The notes under the pieces were generated by a model. It did no database searches. It was given only the letters and a program-made list of their open reading frames with translations, and was not told the origin of the DNA. Source: Muricauda sp. MAR_2010_75 (GTDB lineage: Bacteria; Bacteroidota; Bacteroidia; Flavobacteriales; Flavobacteriaceae). From it: DNA of 64,000 bases. Position 1 is the stretch's first letter, and each line of letters starts with the position of its first letter. Made by a program: the position numbers and the translations under genes. The stretch covers positions 558,001-622,000 of the forward strand of contig NZ_JQNJ01000001.1 of NCBI RefSeq assembly GCF_000745185.1. The letters are read 5' to 3'. Shown in pieces: positions 8,660 through 18,404 of this stretch.

Positions 8660-11600
8660 TTAGAAGTTTAGGGTTAGGCTAACGAGGTACGATTTTGTAC
8701 TTGGGTTGTTGAAATATTCAATTCCCCTTGCCGCACTTATACCAGAAAGGTTGGTATCCGGGTCGTTCCCTTCAAATTTTGTCCAAAGAAATAAGTTTCT
8801 ACCAGTAAGTGATATTTCGGCAGATTGAAGTCCGATGGAATTTTTGATCCAATTATTGTCCAGGGTGTAGGCCAAACTCAATTCCCGCAACCGGGTCCAT
8901 GATCCGTCCTCAATATAAAGTTCATCATTTCCGTTACTGAAAAATCCTCCATCGCCATTGTACCATGCTTCGGTAAGTGCCACGGGGCCAGCTCCAAAAT
9001 CGCCCACATTTCCTCGAAAGGTCTCCCCAATGTTGATGATGTTACCATCCCATGTAAAATAGTTTCGGGTAGCGGTGACCTCATTGGCTGTATCGTACCA
9101 CGTTCCCAAATCGCGCATAACCGATTTGGTTCCTGCATAAATATCGGCTCCTTGGTAGGTCTCGAACAAAACAGACAAGCGGAGGTTTTTATAGGAAATG
9201 CTTGAGGCAATGGACCCTTGCCAATCCGGATTTGGATCACCGATGACACCTTCCAACTGGTCTTGTTCAGGAAACCCGTATTCGTCATAGACGATGGAGC
9301 CATCTTCATTCCGAAGTGTTCTGGAGCCCCAAAGAACGCCTAATGGTTGACCTTCCACTGCTCTTGAACTCACTGCTGAAAGTCCTCCCAGATTCAAGGA
9401 TTCAATTCCCGCAAGATCGGTCACCTTGTTTCGAACTTGGGTATAGGTGGCATCCACTGTCCATGAAAAATTCTTGGTATCAATTAGGCGATAACCTAAG
9501 TCAAATTCATATCCCTTGTTCTCAATCTCTGCGCCATTGGTATAGACCGAGGTATATCCCGTTGAATTTGCCTGTGGAAACTCCAATAAAACATCCTCGG
9601 TAACATTGGCAAAGTATGTCCCGCTCAAGGACAATCTATCCCTGAAAAAACGTAGGTCCACACCCAGTTCAACTTCCTTTTTACGCTCTGGTTTAAGGTT
9701 GCTGTTCCCACGACTGGAACTTGGCACAAAAGCCCCATTGCCGAACAGTCCCAAGTTGAGACCACCACCGTAAGAATCACCAAATGTGGGTGACACATAC
9801 ACATTGGAGGTATTGTATCGTGCGGGCTGCACCCCAACTTCACCATACGAAGCCCTTAATTTACCGAAGGAGAATACCGTGCTCTCTTTAAAGGGTTCAA
9901 GTTGTGAAAACTGCCATGCTATAGAGGTAGAAGGAAAAATAAAGGCTTTGTTGTCCGCATCTCCAAAAGTAGAGGCCGATTCTGCCCTCACAGTTCCATT
10001 TAAAAATAACATGTCATACAATGCAAAAGATGCAGAGGAATAGATACCTACGGTACGCTCTTGACCTTGGGTGCTGGTTGTTGCAATATTTTCTGGCAAG
10101 ATGTTATCCACATCCCTAATGCCACTATCCACATCCAAGAACTGCACAAAATTTGTTCCTACATATCCGTTTACCGCCCTTGATTTATCATTAAAGTTGA
10201 ATCCCAGCAAGAAATCACCACTGATATCGCTTGTCAAATTAAAAGCGGTTTTGGCAATATAGTCCATATTAAATATGGTATTGGTGGCCAATTCTTGGCT
10301 GATGTATCCAGAACTGAAGGCTCCCGAAGCAGACCCTGGAGTAAAGAATTCGTTCCTTTTTTCACTGTAGTGATCTAACCCCACCCTACCAATCAGAGTC
10401 AACCAGTCATTGGGTGTTGCTGTCAATTCCACATTGGTGATAAAACGGTTGACCTTGGCCAAGTTTTCCTGCTCGTTGATAGTCCATAGTGGATTGTTGT
10501 AAGTAGCAGTTCCATCGGCACCCAAAGGTTCCCTATACGATCTATGCCGGTTAGACACCGGAGTGGCATCGCTATTGGCATAATAGTCCCCACGATACCC
10601 TGTAATGTCAAACCCCACAGGGTTCCGCAACAATCCTAGGTACAGACCGGAACTGTTGGCCCCTTTTTCAATTCTATTGGATTTGGTGCGAGAGTAGGAT
10701 GAGCTTATTTTTAAGCTGATGGCATCGGTGAAATTGTGCCGCGCATTGAACCGCAAGGTGGTTCGTCTATAATCTGAATTGTTCCTTATAATTCCCTGCT
10801 GATCCAAATCCCCCAAGCTGAAGAACATGGAACTTTTTTGGTTACCTCCACTAATGCTGAGGTTGTTTTCAAAAAAATGCCCATTGTCAAAGATTTGATC
10901 AAAATTTGAGTTGTGGAAGGTCTCCCTTGAGTTTTTGGTCAAGATGGGATAGTAGACATTACCAGCTTGGTCAATATAAAACTCGCCCGAGGTATCCAAT
11001 TCGTCCAAGCCACCCGATCTTTCAGATAACTTATCACCCCAAGAATCACGGGCTCTTTGGTTATAAATCCCATTATCACCTTGCCCAAATTGATCTTGCA
11101 AGGGATATTTTCTATTAATCTCATCATAGGAATAGGTGCTTTTTAGGCTCACAGAAAGTTTACTGTTGAACTTTCCGCTCTTGGTGGTAATGTTGACCAC
11201 ACCTCCCAAGGCCTGCGTACCCCACAATGCAGCAGCAGATGCACCCTTAAGCACAGTAATGGACTCAATATCGTTGGGATTGATGTCATTTAACCGCGAC
11301 TCTTGGTTAACACCACCGCTGTCACTGTTTCCACGAACATCGTTGCTAATGGGCACACCATCCACAATAATAAGGGGCTGGCTGTTCCGGGTAATGGATG
11401 ACAAACCCCTTATCTGGATATAGGCCCCAGCACCAGGGTCGCCCGAGTTTCTGGTGATTCGCACTCCGGAGGACTTCCCAGAAAGGCTGTTGAGCACATT
11501 TGTCTCACCAGACTCACTAATCTTGTCTCCAGAAACTGTGGAACTGGCATATCCCAGATCATCTTTCCGTTCCCTAAAGCCAAGTGAGGTAACAATAACC

Positions 11601-11911
11601 TCATCAAGGGCCTCAGCACTCTCCACCATGGTAACATCCAAGGTATTTCCCGAACCAACAGCGCGAGTCACCGGAGTATAGCCAATATAACTGAACATTA
11701 GTTGGGAGGATTCATCTTTAACGGTAATGGAATACAGCCCATCAAAATCGGATACTGTTCCGTTGGTCGTCCCCTCTTCAACAATGGAAACCCCGATCAT
11801 GGGCATCCCATTCTCATCGGTTATGGTTCCAGAAATGCTCTTTTGTGAAAGTACAAGTTGAGTGGAAAGGACTGCAAGTAGCAAAAATGCATGCTCTAGT
11901 CTGAATTTCAT
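8660..11911 (-). CDS. SusC/RagA-family TonB-linked outer-membrane transporter (SusC1)
   Basis: Signal peptide ending LSTQLVLSQ, then an N-terminal carboxypeptidase-like regulatory domain (GTITDENGMPMIGVSIVEEG), a plug domain with ALDEVIVTSLGFRER as TonB-box region and IRGLSSI, and a 22-stranded-type barrel ending in LVSLTLNF. The 1083-residue length is usual for SusC. It imports oligomers captured by SusD using proton-motive energy from TonB-ExbBD. First gene of the six-gene operon; its promoter must lie in the AT-rich interval shared with the divergent HTH-membrane gene at 12080. Confidence 0.95.
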   Translation of the reverse strand: MKFRLEHAFLLLAVLSTQLVLSQKSISGTITDENGMPMIGVSIVEEGTTNGTVSDFDGLYSITVKDESSQLMFSYIGYTPVTRAVGSGNTLDVTMVESAEALDEVIVTSLGFRERKDDLGYASSTVSGDKISESGETNVLNSLSGKSSGVRITRNSGDPGAGAYIQIRGLSSITRNSQPLIIVDGVPISNDVRGNSDSGGVNQESRLNDINPNDIESITVLKGASAAALWGTQALGGVVNITTKSGKFNSKLSVSLKSTYSYDEINRKYPLQDQFGQGDNGIYNQRARDSWGDKLSERSGGLDELDTSGEFYIDQAGNVYYPILTKNSRETFHNSNFDQIFDNGHFFENNLSISGGNQKSSMFFSLGDLDQQGIIRNNSDYRRTTLRFNARHNFTDAISLKISSSYSRTKSNRIEKGANSSGLYLGLLRNPVGFDITGYRGDYYANSDATPVSNRHRSYREPLGADGTATYNNPLWTINEQENLAKVNRFITNVELTATPNDWLTLIGRVGLDHYSEKRNEFFTPGSASGAFSSGYISQELATNTIFNMDYIAKTAFNLTSDISGDFLLGFNFNDKSRAVNGYVGTNFVQFLDVDSGIRDVDNILPENIATTSTQGQERTVGIYSSASFALYDMLFLNGTVRAESASTFGDADNKAFIFPSTSIAWQFSQLEPFKESTVFSFGKLRASYGEVGVQPARYNTSNVYVSPTFGDSYGGGLNLGLFGNGAFVPSSSRGNSNLKPERKKEVELGVDLRFFRDRLSLSGTYFANVTEDVLLEFPQANSTGYTSVYTNGAEIENKGYEFDLGYRLIDTKNFSWTVDATYTQVRNKVTDLAGIESLNLGGLSAVSSRAVEGQPLGVLWGSRTLRNEDGSIVYDEYGFPEQDQLEGVIGDPNPDWQGSIASSISYKNLRLSVLFETYQGADIYAGTKSVMRDLGTWYDTANEVTATRNYFTWDGNIINIGETFRGNVGDFGAGPVALTEAWYNGDGGFFSNGNDELYIEDGSWTRLRELSLAYTLDNNWIKNSIGLQSAEISLTGRNLFLWTKFEGNDPDTNLSGISAARGIEYFNNPSTKSYLVSLTLNF

Positions 11912-12042
11912 TTTAAATGTTTTAAGTTTGATTAGTTAGAAGTGAAAAACTGAAAAAATCAAAGAATTGATATTTTGATATTATTATGTGCCTTCGATTA
12001 ACAATTATATAACAATTCATTAATATTATTGTTGTTTTAATA

Positions 12043-12062
12043 ATTTTTATCGATTTTTATCA
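12043..12062. promoter_or_regulatory. 10-bp tandem direct repeat in susC1/regulator divergent promoter region
   Basis: ATTTTTATCG is immediately followed by ATTTTTATCA, with a further partial copy (ATTTTCAACC). The period equals one helical turn, as expected for a protein binding side by side on one face. It lies 18-37 bp before the ATG of the membrane HTH gene in a 168-bp AT-rich interval. An operator role is inferred; poly-T tracts alone could also explain it. Confidence 0.35.
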
Positions 12063-12079
12063 ATTTTCAACCAACGTAA

Positions 12080-13237
12080 ATGAGCAAAGAAGAAGAGATA
12101 AATAAAATTCATGCTGAATTTATCTCGAAACTTGAACATCATTATGGGCACTATGATGCCAAAAACAACAAGTTTGAATCTACGAGCAATTCCAAGATTG
12201 CCCGGGATTTGTTTTATAGTGATTCGCAATTTTCCAGATTAATAAACAACACGGCATCGGAAGGTGAGTTGACGCGGGCACTTCGTAACGTACAACGGCT
12301 TTTGGATGTGCACCAACTTCGCAGAAAATTAACCAAATTAGGGGACGGAGCCATAAAATCAAACCCTACTCGAAAAATTTTGATGTGGATTCTTGGGGCT
12401 ATGGTATTGGGATTGGGGATTACCCTGTACTACTTTATTGGAAAGCAAAAAAACGAACCCAAACAGCAGCTGCCATCGCAACAAACTCGTTACGAAATGT
12501 TGAAATGGGGCTTTGAGAACAATTACATAAAGCCTTATGTGAAATTAAAGGAACTCCCCGAAGATTGCTACTACCCCTGCTACAAATATCAAGGAAAATG
12601 GATACTGAAAGACGAATATAAGATTCCTTTTTTTAGAGAGCGAAACGGGTTCCATTATGTAGCAAAAGAGGTGGTGATGTACGCTCGCTGCATGGACGAA
12701 AAAGATGATCGTGGCGAATCCTTTGAGGGCTATGAATACCAAAAACATGAAATTTGGTATGACAAACGCGAGGTTCCCATTGATTCCTTTTTAACCAAAG
12801 GCAACAATCCAAAATTGAGTACCTCGTACTTGGAGTCCAATTTAGAAGAGGATGCCAACTATGTAAAAATAGCCTACGTACACACGTTCTTTAAAACCGA
12901 ATTTAACATTGATAATGGTGAAATCCATCGGTCTGGAAAAGCCATTGGCCGGGATATAGAATTTGTGGACAGTGAATTGCTGGAGCAACAATCCATTTCC
13001 TCCGAATTGTTGAACGAGCTAAAAAGCGAAACCAATTCCATTGCCAAAAATCTTTTGGAGGATTTCTCAAAACCCATTACCTGCAATCCTACAGAGGCGC
13101 CAAATCTGGATTTTAATCAAATTAAAGAAGGTGATGTGCTCAGCTTTGACTGCCAATTCAGTACGGGCCGATTTTTAGTGGATTACAACAAGTCATATAT
13201 TTTTACCGATCAATACATCAGGACGTATTGCAGATAA
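12080..13237 (+). CDS. Membrane-anchored HTH-type putative regulator of the divergent susCD operon
   Basis: Residues 1-95 are cytoplasmic and helical (SKIARDLFYSDSQFSRLIN reads as a recognition-type helix-turn-helix, followed by ALRNVQRLLD). One transmembrane helix is near residues 95-118 (ILMWILGAMVLGLGITLYYF), and a C-terminal domain of about 260 residues would face the periplasm, with a CYYPCYKYQGKW cysteine pair. This layout suits a one-component, membrane-bound transcription factor sensing a ligand outside the membrane, unlike the usual hybrid two-component or anti-sigma regulators of Bacteroidota susCD loci. It is divergent from susC1 and convergent with the symporter gene. I do not recognise a named family. 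The HTH assignment is by eye, so the regulatory function is inferred. Confidence 0.6.
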   Translation: MSKEEEINKIHAEFISKLEHHYGHYDAKNNKFESTSNSKIARDLFYSDSQFSRLINNTASEGELTRALRNVQRLLDVHQLRRKLTKLGDGAIKSNPTRKILMWILGAMVLGLGITLYYFIGKQKNEPKQQLPSQQTRYEMLKWGFENNYIKPYVKLKELPEDCYYPCYKYQGKWILKDEYKIPFFRERNGFHYVAKEVVMYARCMDEKDDRGESFEGYEYQKHEIWYDKREVPIDSFLTKGNNPKLSTSYLESNLEEDANYVKIAYVHTFFKTEFNIDNGEIHRSGKAIGRDIEFVDSELLEQQSISSELLNELKSETNSIAKNLLEDFSKPITCNPTEAPNLDFNQIKEGDVLSFDCQFSTGRFLVDYNKSYIFTDQYIRTYCR

Positions 13238-13253
13238 TGATCTAGGTAATTAC

Positions 13254-13290
13254 AAAAAAGAATCTCCCTGTTTTTCAGGGAGATTCTTTT
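13254..13290. terminator. Bidirectional intrinsic terminator
   Basis: A 15-bp perfect stem (13256-13270 with 13276-13290, loop TTTTT) with T-rich tracts on both outer sides. It separates the HTH-membrane gene from the convergent end of the arabinose operon, marking the 3' boundary of the long transcript that starts near 25700. Confidence 0.9.
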
Positions 13291-13327
13291 ATTTTTCTGG
13301 TTTTAATCTCTTTTCAACAGTACCTAC

Positions 13328-14947
13328 CTACTTTCCATTGAACCAAACCATTACATAAATTACAATGGCCACAATTAAAATGGATATGACTATATCCTTC
13401 CAGTTGTAGCTGTTTTTGTTTGCTTGTTTTTCTTCCTCAGAAATGGTAGCGTATGTCAAGTTCTTCAGTTTTTCTTCAGATGGCGCAGCAGTGGCATAAC
13501 TCACCACCAATATCAAAATGATACAGAAAAGGAAAAACCATGACGCAAAGCTCAAGAAGTTCATATCTCCCAACATAAACCAAAAGCTGTTGGGGTCCAG
13601 TGAGCCTTTGACCAATTCCAATATAATTCGAAGGGCACCAACAATGAATCCCACAACCAAGGTGACAAATGCACCTTGGGCATTAATTCGTTTGTGGAAA
13701 ATACCCAAAAGGAATACCGCCGTTATGGGTGGTGCAATGTACGATTGTACACTCTGTAAGTATTCATAGAGTACTCCTGATATGTTGGCCATAATAGGAA
13801 TCCAGATAATACCAATGATTACAACGATTACGGTAGCAATCTGTCCTGTTCTTACCAATTTCTTTTCTGGAGTATTGGGGCGTAATTTTTTATAAATGTC
13901 AACGGTAAACAAGGTAGAACACGAGTTGAATACGGAAGCCAAAGAGCTCATCAAGGCTGCCAAAAGACCCGCAGCAACCAATCCTCGTAACCCGGATGGC
14001 AATAAATTACTCATTAATACAGGGAAGGCTTGGTCTGGAGTGTCCCATTCCAATTGTCCTCTCATTTTCAAGGTCAAGGCAATAACCCCAGGAATCAAAA
14101 ACAAGAAAACGGGCATTAATTTCAACAGAGCTCCAAAAATGGTTCCTCGTCTTCCTTCCTTAATATTTTTGGCAGTTAGTGCGCGTTGCACAATATATTG
14201 GTCCGTGCACCAATACCAAATACCAGTAATTGTACTTGCAATCAAAAGTGGTGGCCATGGAAAATCAGGATCCGAAGCGGAGCGCCACATATTCAGATAT
14301 TCCGGTGTAACGGTCTGCTTCATGCTTTCCCAACCACCTACTTCATCCAATCCAATTACAGTAAGGGCTGCAGCACCAATGATCAGTATAATGGCTTGAA
14401 GCGTTTCGGTATAAACCACCGCACGCATTCCACCCAAAATAGTATAGATTCCTGTTAATACAACGGTAGCGATGGCACCGGTCCAAAAATCGATCCCCAA
14501 CAAAGCGGAAACTACAACTCCACCAGCATAAATGGTAACAGAAATTTTGGTGAGCACGTAGGCTACAATTGAAAACACGGATAAAATCCATCGGGAACGG
14601 GCATCAAAACGTTTTTCCAAGAATTCAGGCATGGTAAACACCCCAGCCCTGGCATAGAATGGTAAAAAGACCCATCCCAAAATCAATACGACCCAGGCTT
14701 GAATTTCATAAATCAACATGGGCAAACGGTCACCTGCTCCTGCTCCAGCAAGCCCTACAACGTGTTCTGACCCAATATTAGAGGCAAAAATGGATGCTCC
14801 GACTACGAACCACCCCACATTTCTACCCGCAAGGAAATAGTCTTCGGTGTTTTCTTTCTTTTTTCGGATAACCCAAACCGCAATCCCTAAAAGCACCACA
14901 AAATAGATGGATATGGAAATCCAATCAAAAGTATCCAATGTCTGCAT
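13328..14947 (-). CDS. SSS-family sodium/sugar symporter
   Basis: A 539-residue integral membrane protein with about 14 helices, typical of the sodium:solute symporter (SGLT-like) family. It has an early ENTEDYFLAGRNVGWF segment, ASNIGSEHVVGLAGAG and QYIVQRALTAKN. The family takes up sugars with Na+ across the inner membrane. As last gene of the arabinose operon, 9 bp after the epimerase gene, it is the probable L-arabinose importer. Substrate is inferred from context; galactose- or glucose-type SGLTs look similar. Confidence 0.9.
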   Translation of the reverse strand: MQTLDTFDWISISIYFVVLLGIAVWVIRKKKENTEDYFLAGRNVGWFVVGASIFASNIGSEHVVGLAGAGAGDRLPMLIYEIQAWVVLILGWVFLPFYARAGVFTMPEFLEKRFDARSRWILSVFSIVAYVLTKISVTIYAGGVVVSALLGIDFWTGAIATVVLTGIYTILGGMRAVVYTETLQAIILIIGAAALTVIGLDEVGGWESMKQTVTPEYLNMWRSASDPDFPWPPLLIASTITGIWYWCTDQYIVQRALTAKNIKEGRRGTIFGALLKLMPVFLFLIPGVIALTLKMRGQLEWDTPDQAFPVLMSNLLPSGLRGLVAAGLLAALMSSLASVFNSCSTLFTVDIYKKLRPNTPEKKLVRTGQIATVIVVIIGIIWIPIMANISGVLYEYLQSVQSYIAPPITAVFLLGIFHKRINAQGAFVTLVVGFIVGALRIILELVKGSLDPNSFWFMLGDMNFLSFASWFFLFCIILILVVSYATAAPSEEKLKNLTYATISEEEKQANKNSYNWKDIVISILIVAIVIYVMVWFNGK

Positions 14948-14956
14948 GATAGTGGT

Positions 14957-16144
14957 TTATTTGGTTGAGAACTTAAAACTAGTGTGGGAGCTATAGGTAT
15001 CTCCAGGATTCAATCGTGTTGTTGGAAATGTTTCCTGATTTGGAGAATCTGGATAATGTTGGGTTTCCAAGCAAAGTCCTGAACGCTTTCCATAGGTTCC
15101 TCCATTTTTTGAAGTCAAACTACCGTCCAAGAAATTACCTGTATAGAATTGAATTCCTGGTTCATCGGTATAGACCTCTAATAAACGGCCTGTTCTTGGA
15201 TGATAGGCAGATGCTGCGAAGCCCAAGTTTTCCTCAGTTTCTTTGAGTACCCAGCAGTGGTCGTAACCCCCGCCTCTTTTAATTTGTTCGTTATCGGCAT
15301 TAATTTCTTTTCCAACCGCTTTCGGTTCTGTAAAATCAAACGGAGTTCCTTCAACAGGACGAAGTTCGCCTGTGGGAATCAACCCTGCATCCACGGGTAA
15401 ATAGGCAGAAGCGTTTAGGGTTACCTCATGATTCAAAATATCTTGGGAGAAATCTCCGGAAAGATTGAAATAACTATGTTGTGTTAGGTTCACCACAGTG
15501 GGCTTATCAGTCACCGCTTCATAATGAATATCCAATTGGTCATCTCCTGTTAAAGTATAAGTCACTTTTACATCGAGCTTTCCGGGATACCCTTCTTCAC
15601 CATCGGCACTGGTATAGGTAAGCACCAATGAAGCGCCATCATCAGTGTTTTCTGTCTTGGCATTCCAAACTGCCTTATCAAATCCTTTGACACCCCCATG
15701 CAAATGGTTTGGCCCATTGTTTTTGGCCAAAGTGTAGGTTTCACCATCCAACGAAAACTGACCGTTAGCTATTCGGTTGCCATATCTTCCAATCAACGCC
15801 CCAAAATAGGGAACGTCCCCAAAATAAGATTCCAAATCATTGAACCCGAGGACCACATCCTCATAGTTTCCATTTTTATCGGGAGCCGTCCAACGGGTGA
15901 TGATTCCACCGTAGGTGATCACATCGATTTCCATACCATTGTCATTACTCAGGGTGTACTTCTCCACTTTTTGACCATCGGGTGTTTCGCCAAAGGCACT
16001 TTTTTCAATATGGTTTTTCTCTGATTCCGTCTTCACCATTTCTGTTTCAGATTGGTTTTCTTTTTTATTTTCCTTACACCCTATATTTAATAGTGCTGCA
16101 AGAAAAACAAAATACAGTAAAGAAGCTTGAATTGTCTTCATCAT
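14957..16144 (-). CDS. Aldose 1-epimerase (galactose mutarotase family), lipoprotein
   Basis: Lipoprotein signal with lipobox LNIGC, placing this mutarotase in the cell envelope. Family residues are visible: NHLHGGVKGFDK (His), TQHSYFNLSG (catalytic His), GYDHCWVL (Asp) and LCLETQHYPDSPNQ (catalytic Glu). It interconverts alpha and beta anomers of aldoses, here probably L-arabinose released by the glycosidases before uptake. Located between araA and the symporter gene in one operon. Length of 395 residues includes the signal and a linker rich in Glu/Lys/Asn. Confidence 0.92.
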   Translation of the reverse strand: MMKTIQASLLYFVFLAALLNIGCKENKKENQSETEMVKTESEKNHIEKSAFGETPDGQKVEKYTLSNDNGMEIDVITYGGIITRWTAPDKNGNYEDVVLGFNDLESYFGDVPYFGALIGRYGNRIANGQFSLDGETYTLAKNNGPNHLHGGVKGFDKAVWNAKTENTDDGASLVLTYTSADGEEGYPGKLDVKVTYTLTGDDQLDIHYEAVTDKPTVVNLTQHSYFNLSGDFSQDILNHEVTLNASAYLPVDAGLIPTGELRPVEGTPFDFTEPKAVGKEINADNEQIKRGGGYDHCWVLKETEENLGFAASAYHPRTGRLLEVYTDEPGIQFYTGNFLDGSLTSKNGGTYGKRSGLCLETQHYPDSPNQETFPTTRLNPGDTYSSHTSFKFSTK

Positions 16145-16180
16145 TTTAGTTCGTTCAGTTAATTTTTTAGTTTTTATGTG

Positions 16181-17686
16181 CTACATATTATGCTGAAACA
16201 AATGATAATAAGCCTCATTGGCGTGAATTAAATCTTTGAAGCTTCTAATTCGTGTCTCGGCATCAATTACCAAAAGTTCTATACCAAAAATATCAGCAAA
16301 ATCTTCCATGTACTCCGTGGTCAATGCCTGCGTATACACCGTATGGTGCGCTCCACCGGCCAATATCCAAGCGGTGGCAGCCACATCCAAGTTGGGTTTG
16401 GCATCCCACAGTACCCTGGCAACCGGCAATTTAGGCAAATCTGCCATAGGTTCAATGGCTTCAACTTCGTTTACGATCAAACGGAATCGATTTCCCATAT
16501 CTACCAAAGAAGCATTAAGTGCATCACCAGCAGGAGAATTGAATACCAAACGTACAGGATCTTCCTTACCTCCGATACCCAACGGGTGTACTTCGCAGGA
16601 GGGTTTTCCACTGGCAATGGACGGGCAAATCTCCAACATGTGAGAGCCCAACACATAATCTTTTTCTGGGGTGAAGTGGTAAGTGTAATCTTCCATGAAT
16701 GAAGTACCCCCTTCCAATCCTTTGGCCATTAATTTCATGGCACTGACCATGGCAGCGGTTTTCCAATCCCCTTCTCCACCAAAACCATACCCGTCGGCCA
16801 TTAAGCGTTGAACTGCAAGCCCCGGTAATTGGCGCAATGCACCCAAGTTCTCAAATGTATCGGTAAAGGCCTTAAAACCACCATCCTCCAAAAAGGTACG
16901 CAGTGCCAATTCAATTTTGGCAGCCTCTACAAGAGATTCTCGCTGAGCGCCTCCCTTTTTAAGGGCATCCGTTAAGGTATAGCTTGATTCATATTCTTCA
17001 AGCAATTGGTCAGTTGACTTTTGATCTAACGTATCAATAATTTTAGTAATATCAGACGAATCGTAGGCATTCACAGCAACTCCGAAACGCATTTGAGCGG
17101 CTACTTTGTCACCTTCCGTAACGGCCACTTCACGCATGTTGTCCCCAATACGGGCCACTTTCATATTTTGAAGTTCATGGCAGCCTAGCGCTACTCTTGA
17201 CCAAACGGCCAGTTTTTGCTGCACGCGCGCATCTTTCCAATGTCCTACCACAACCTTCCGTTTTTTGCGCATACGGGTCATCATAAAACCGAATTCCCGA
17301 TCTCCATGGGCAGATTGATTCAAGTTCATGAAGTCCATATCAATGGTTTCCCATGGAATTTCTGCATTGAACTGGGTGTGAAGATGACATAATGGCTTAC
17401 TCAACACGGTAAGTCCGGCTATCCACATTTTTGATGGAGAAAAGGTGTGCATCCATGCCACCACCCCAATACAATTTACATCATTGCTCGCCTCCCGGCA
17501 TACAGCGGTAATTTCATCTGGAGTGGTCACCACAGGTTTAAAAACCAAAGAAATGGGCAGATTCCCAGATTCATTCAATCCATCCACAATATTCTTTGAG
17601 TTTGTGGCCACTTGTTTTAGTGTTTCAGGGCCGTACAAATGTTGGCTTCCTGTTACAAACCAAATCTCCTTTTCAGCTATTTTCAT
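16181..17686 (-). CDS. araA: L-arabinose isomerase
   Basis: A 501-residue protein matching the usual AraA length. Mn-binding and catalytic residues are recognisable: Glu in GFGGEGDWK, Glu in FMEDYTYHF, His in [10 protein letters not shown], and His in [10 protein letters not shown]-terminus [13 protein letters not shown] is diagnostic. It converts L-arabinose to L-ribulose in the cytoplasm. Third of the consecutive araB-araD-araA genes (18 bp after araD), so the order matches the catabolic operon. Confidence 0.98.
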   Translation of the reverse strand: MKIAEKEIWFVTGSQHLYGPETLKQVATNSKNIVDGLNESGNLPISLVFKPVVTTPDEITAVCREASNDVNCIGVVAWMHTFSPSKMWIAGLTVLSKPLCHLHTQFNAEIPWETIDMDFMNLNQSAHGDREFGFMMTRMRKKRKVVVGHWKDARVQQKLAVWSRVALGCHELQNMKVARIGDNMREVAVTEGDKVAAQMRFGVAVNAYDSSDITKIIDTLDQKSTDQLLEEYESSYTLTDALKKGGAQRESLVEAAKIELALRTFLEDGGFKAFTDTFENLGALRQLPGLAVQRLMADGYGFGGEGDWKTAAMVSAMKLMAKGLEGGTSFMEDYTYHFTPEKDYVLGSHMLEICPSIASGKPSCEVHPLGIGGKEDPVRLVFNSPAGDALNASLVDMGNRFRLIVNEVEAIEPMADLPKLPVARVLWDAKPNLDVAATAWILAGGAHHTVYTQALTTEYMEDFADIFGIELLVIDAETRIRSFKDLIHANEAYYHLFQHNM

Positions 17687-17704
17687 TTATCTACTTATTG
17701 ATTG

Positions 17705-18403
17705 TCATTGACCGTAATAGGCGTTTTTACCATGCTTACGCTCATAATGTTTTTTTATTAAAGAGTCTTTTAATCTAGGGGCATTGGGGTTTATCTGAAG
17801 CGTCAAATAAGCCATCTGGGCCACGGTCTCCAATACTTTAGTATTGTACACGGCCTTGGCTGCGTTTTTGCCCCAGGCAAAAGGACCGTGATTCCCAATG
17901 AGAACCATTTCCACTTCATTGTAATCCAAGTTTCGGGATGAAAAACAGTCCAAAATCTGGATTCCAGTGTTGTGCTCATAATTGCCTTCTATCAGCTCAT
18001 CGGTCATTGGTGGTGCACAAGGAATGTCTTGGGTAAGATGATCTGCATGCGTGGTTCCAAAAATGGGAATGTCCTTCTGCGCCTGCGCCCAAGAAACCGA
18101 ATACATGGCATGGGTATGGGCAACTCCACCAATATTTTCCCAGTTTTTATAGAGGTAACTATGGGTTTTGGTGTCAGACGATGGCCGTAAATCACCCTCC
18201 ACTACATTGTTGTCATAGTCCAAAATCACCATGTCCGATGGTTTCAGTTTCTCGTAGGGTACACCACTGGGTTTAATGGCAAAAACACCACTGTCCCGGT
18301 CGACTGCACTTACATTGCCAAACGTATAAATGACCAAGCCTAGAGCATTGAGCTCCATATTGGCCTCGTAACATTCTTCTTTCAGCGACTTATATTTTGA
18401 CAT
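17705..18403 (-). CDS. araD: L-ribulose-5-phosphate 4-epimerase
   Basis: A class II aldolase-fold zinc enzyme that turns L-ribulose 5-phosphate into D-xylulose 5-phosphate. Zn ligands are visible in HTHAMYSVSWAQ and in IGNHGPFAWG. The start is set at 18403 (MSKYKSLKEECYE, 232 residues, the usual AraD size) rather than the longer in-frame ATG at 18436. The chosen start lies 1 bp from the araB stop, indicating translational coupling, whereas the longer form would overlap araB by about 30 bp. Confidence 0.97.
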   Translation of the reverse strand: MSKYKSLKEECYEANMELNALGLVIYTFGNVSAVDRDSGVFAIKPSGVPYEKLKPSDMVILDYDNNVVEGDLRPSSDTKTHSYLYKNWENIGGVAHTHAMYSVSWAQAQKDIPIFGTTHADHLTQDIPCAPPMTDELIEGNYEHNTGIQILDCFSSRNLDYNEVEMVLIGNHGPFAWGKNAAKAVYNTKVLETVAQMAYLTLQINPNAPRLKDSLIKKHYERKHGKNAYYGQ

Positions 18404-18404
18404 T

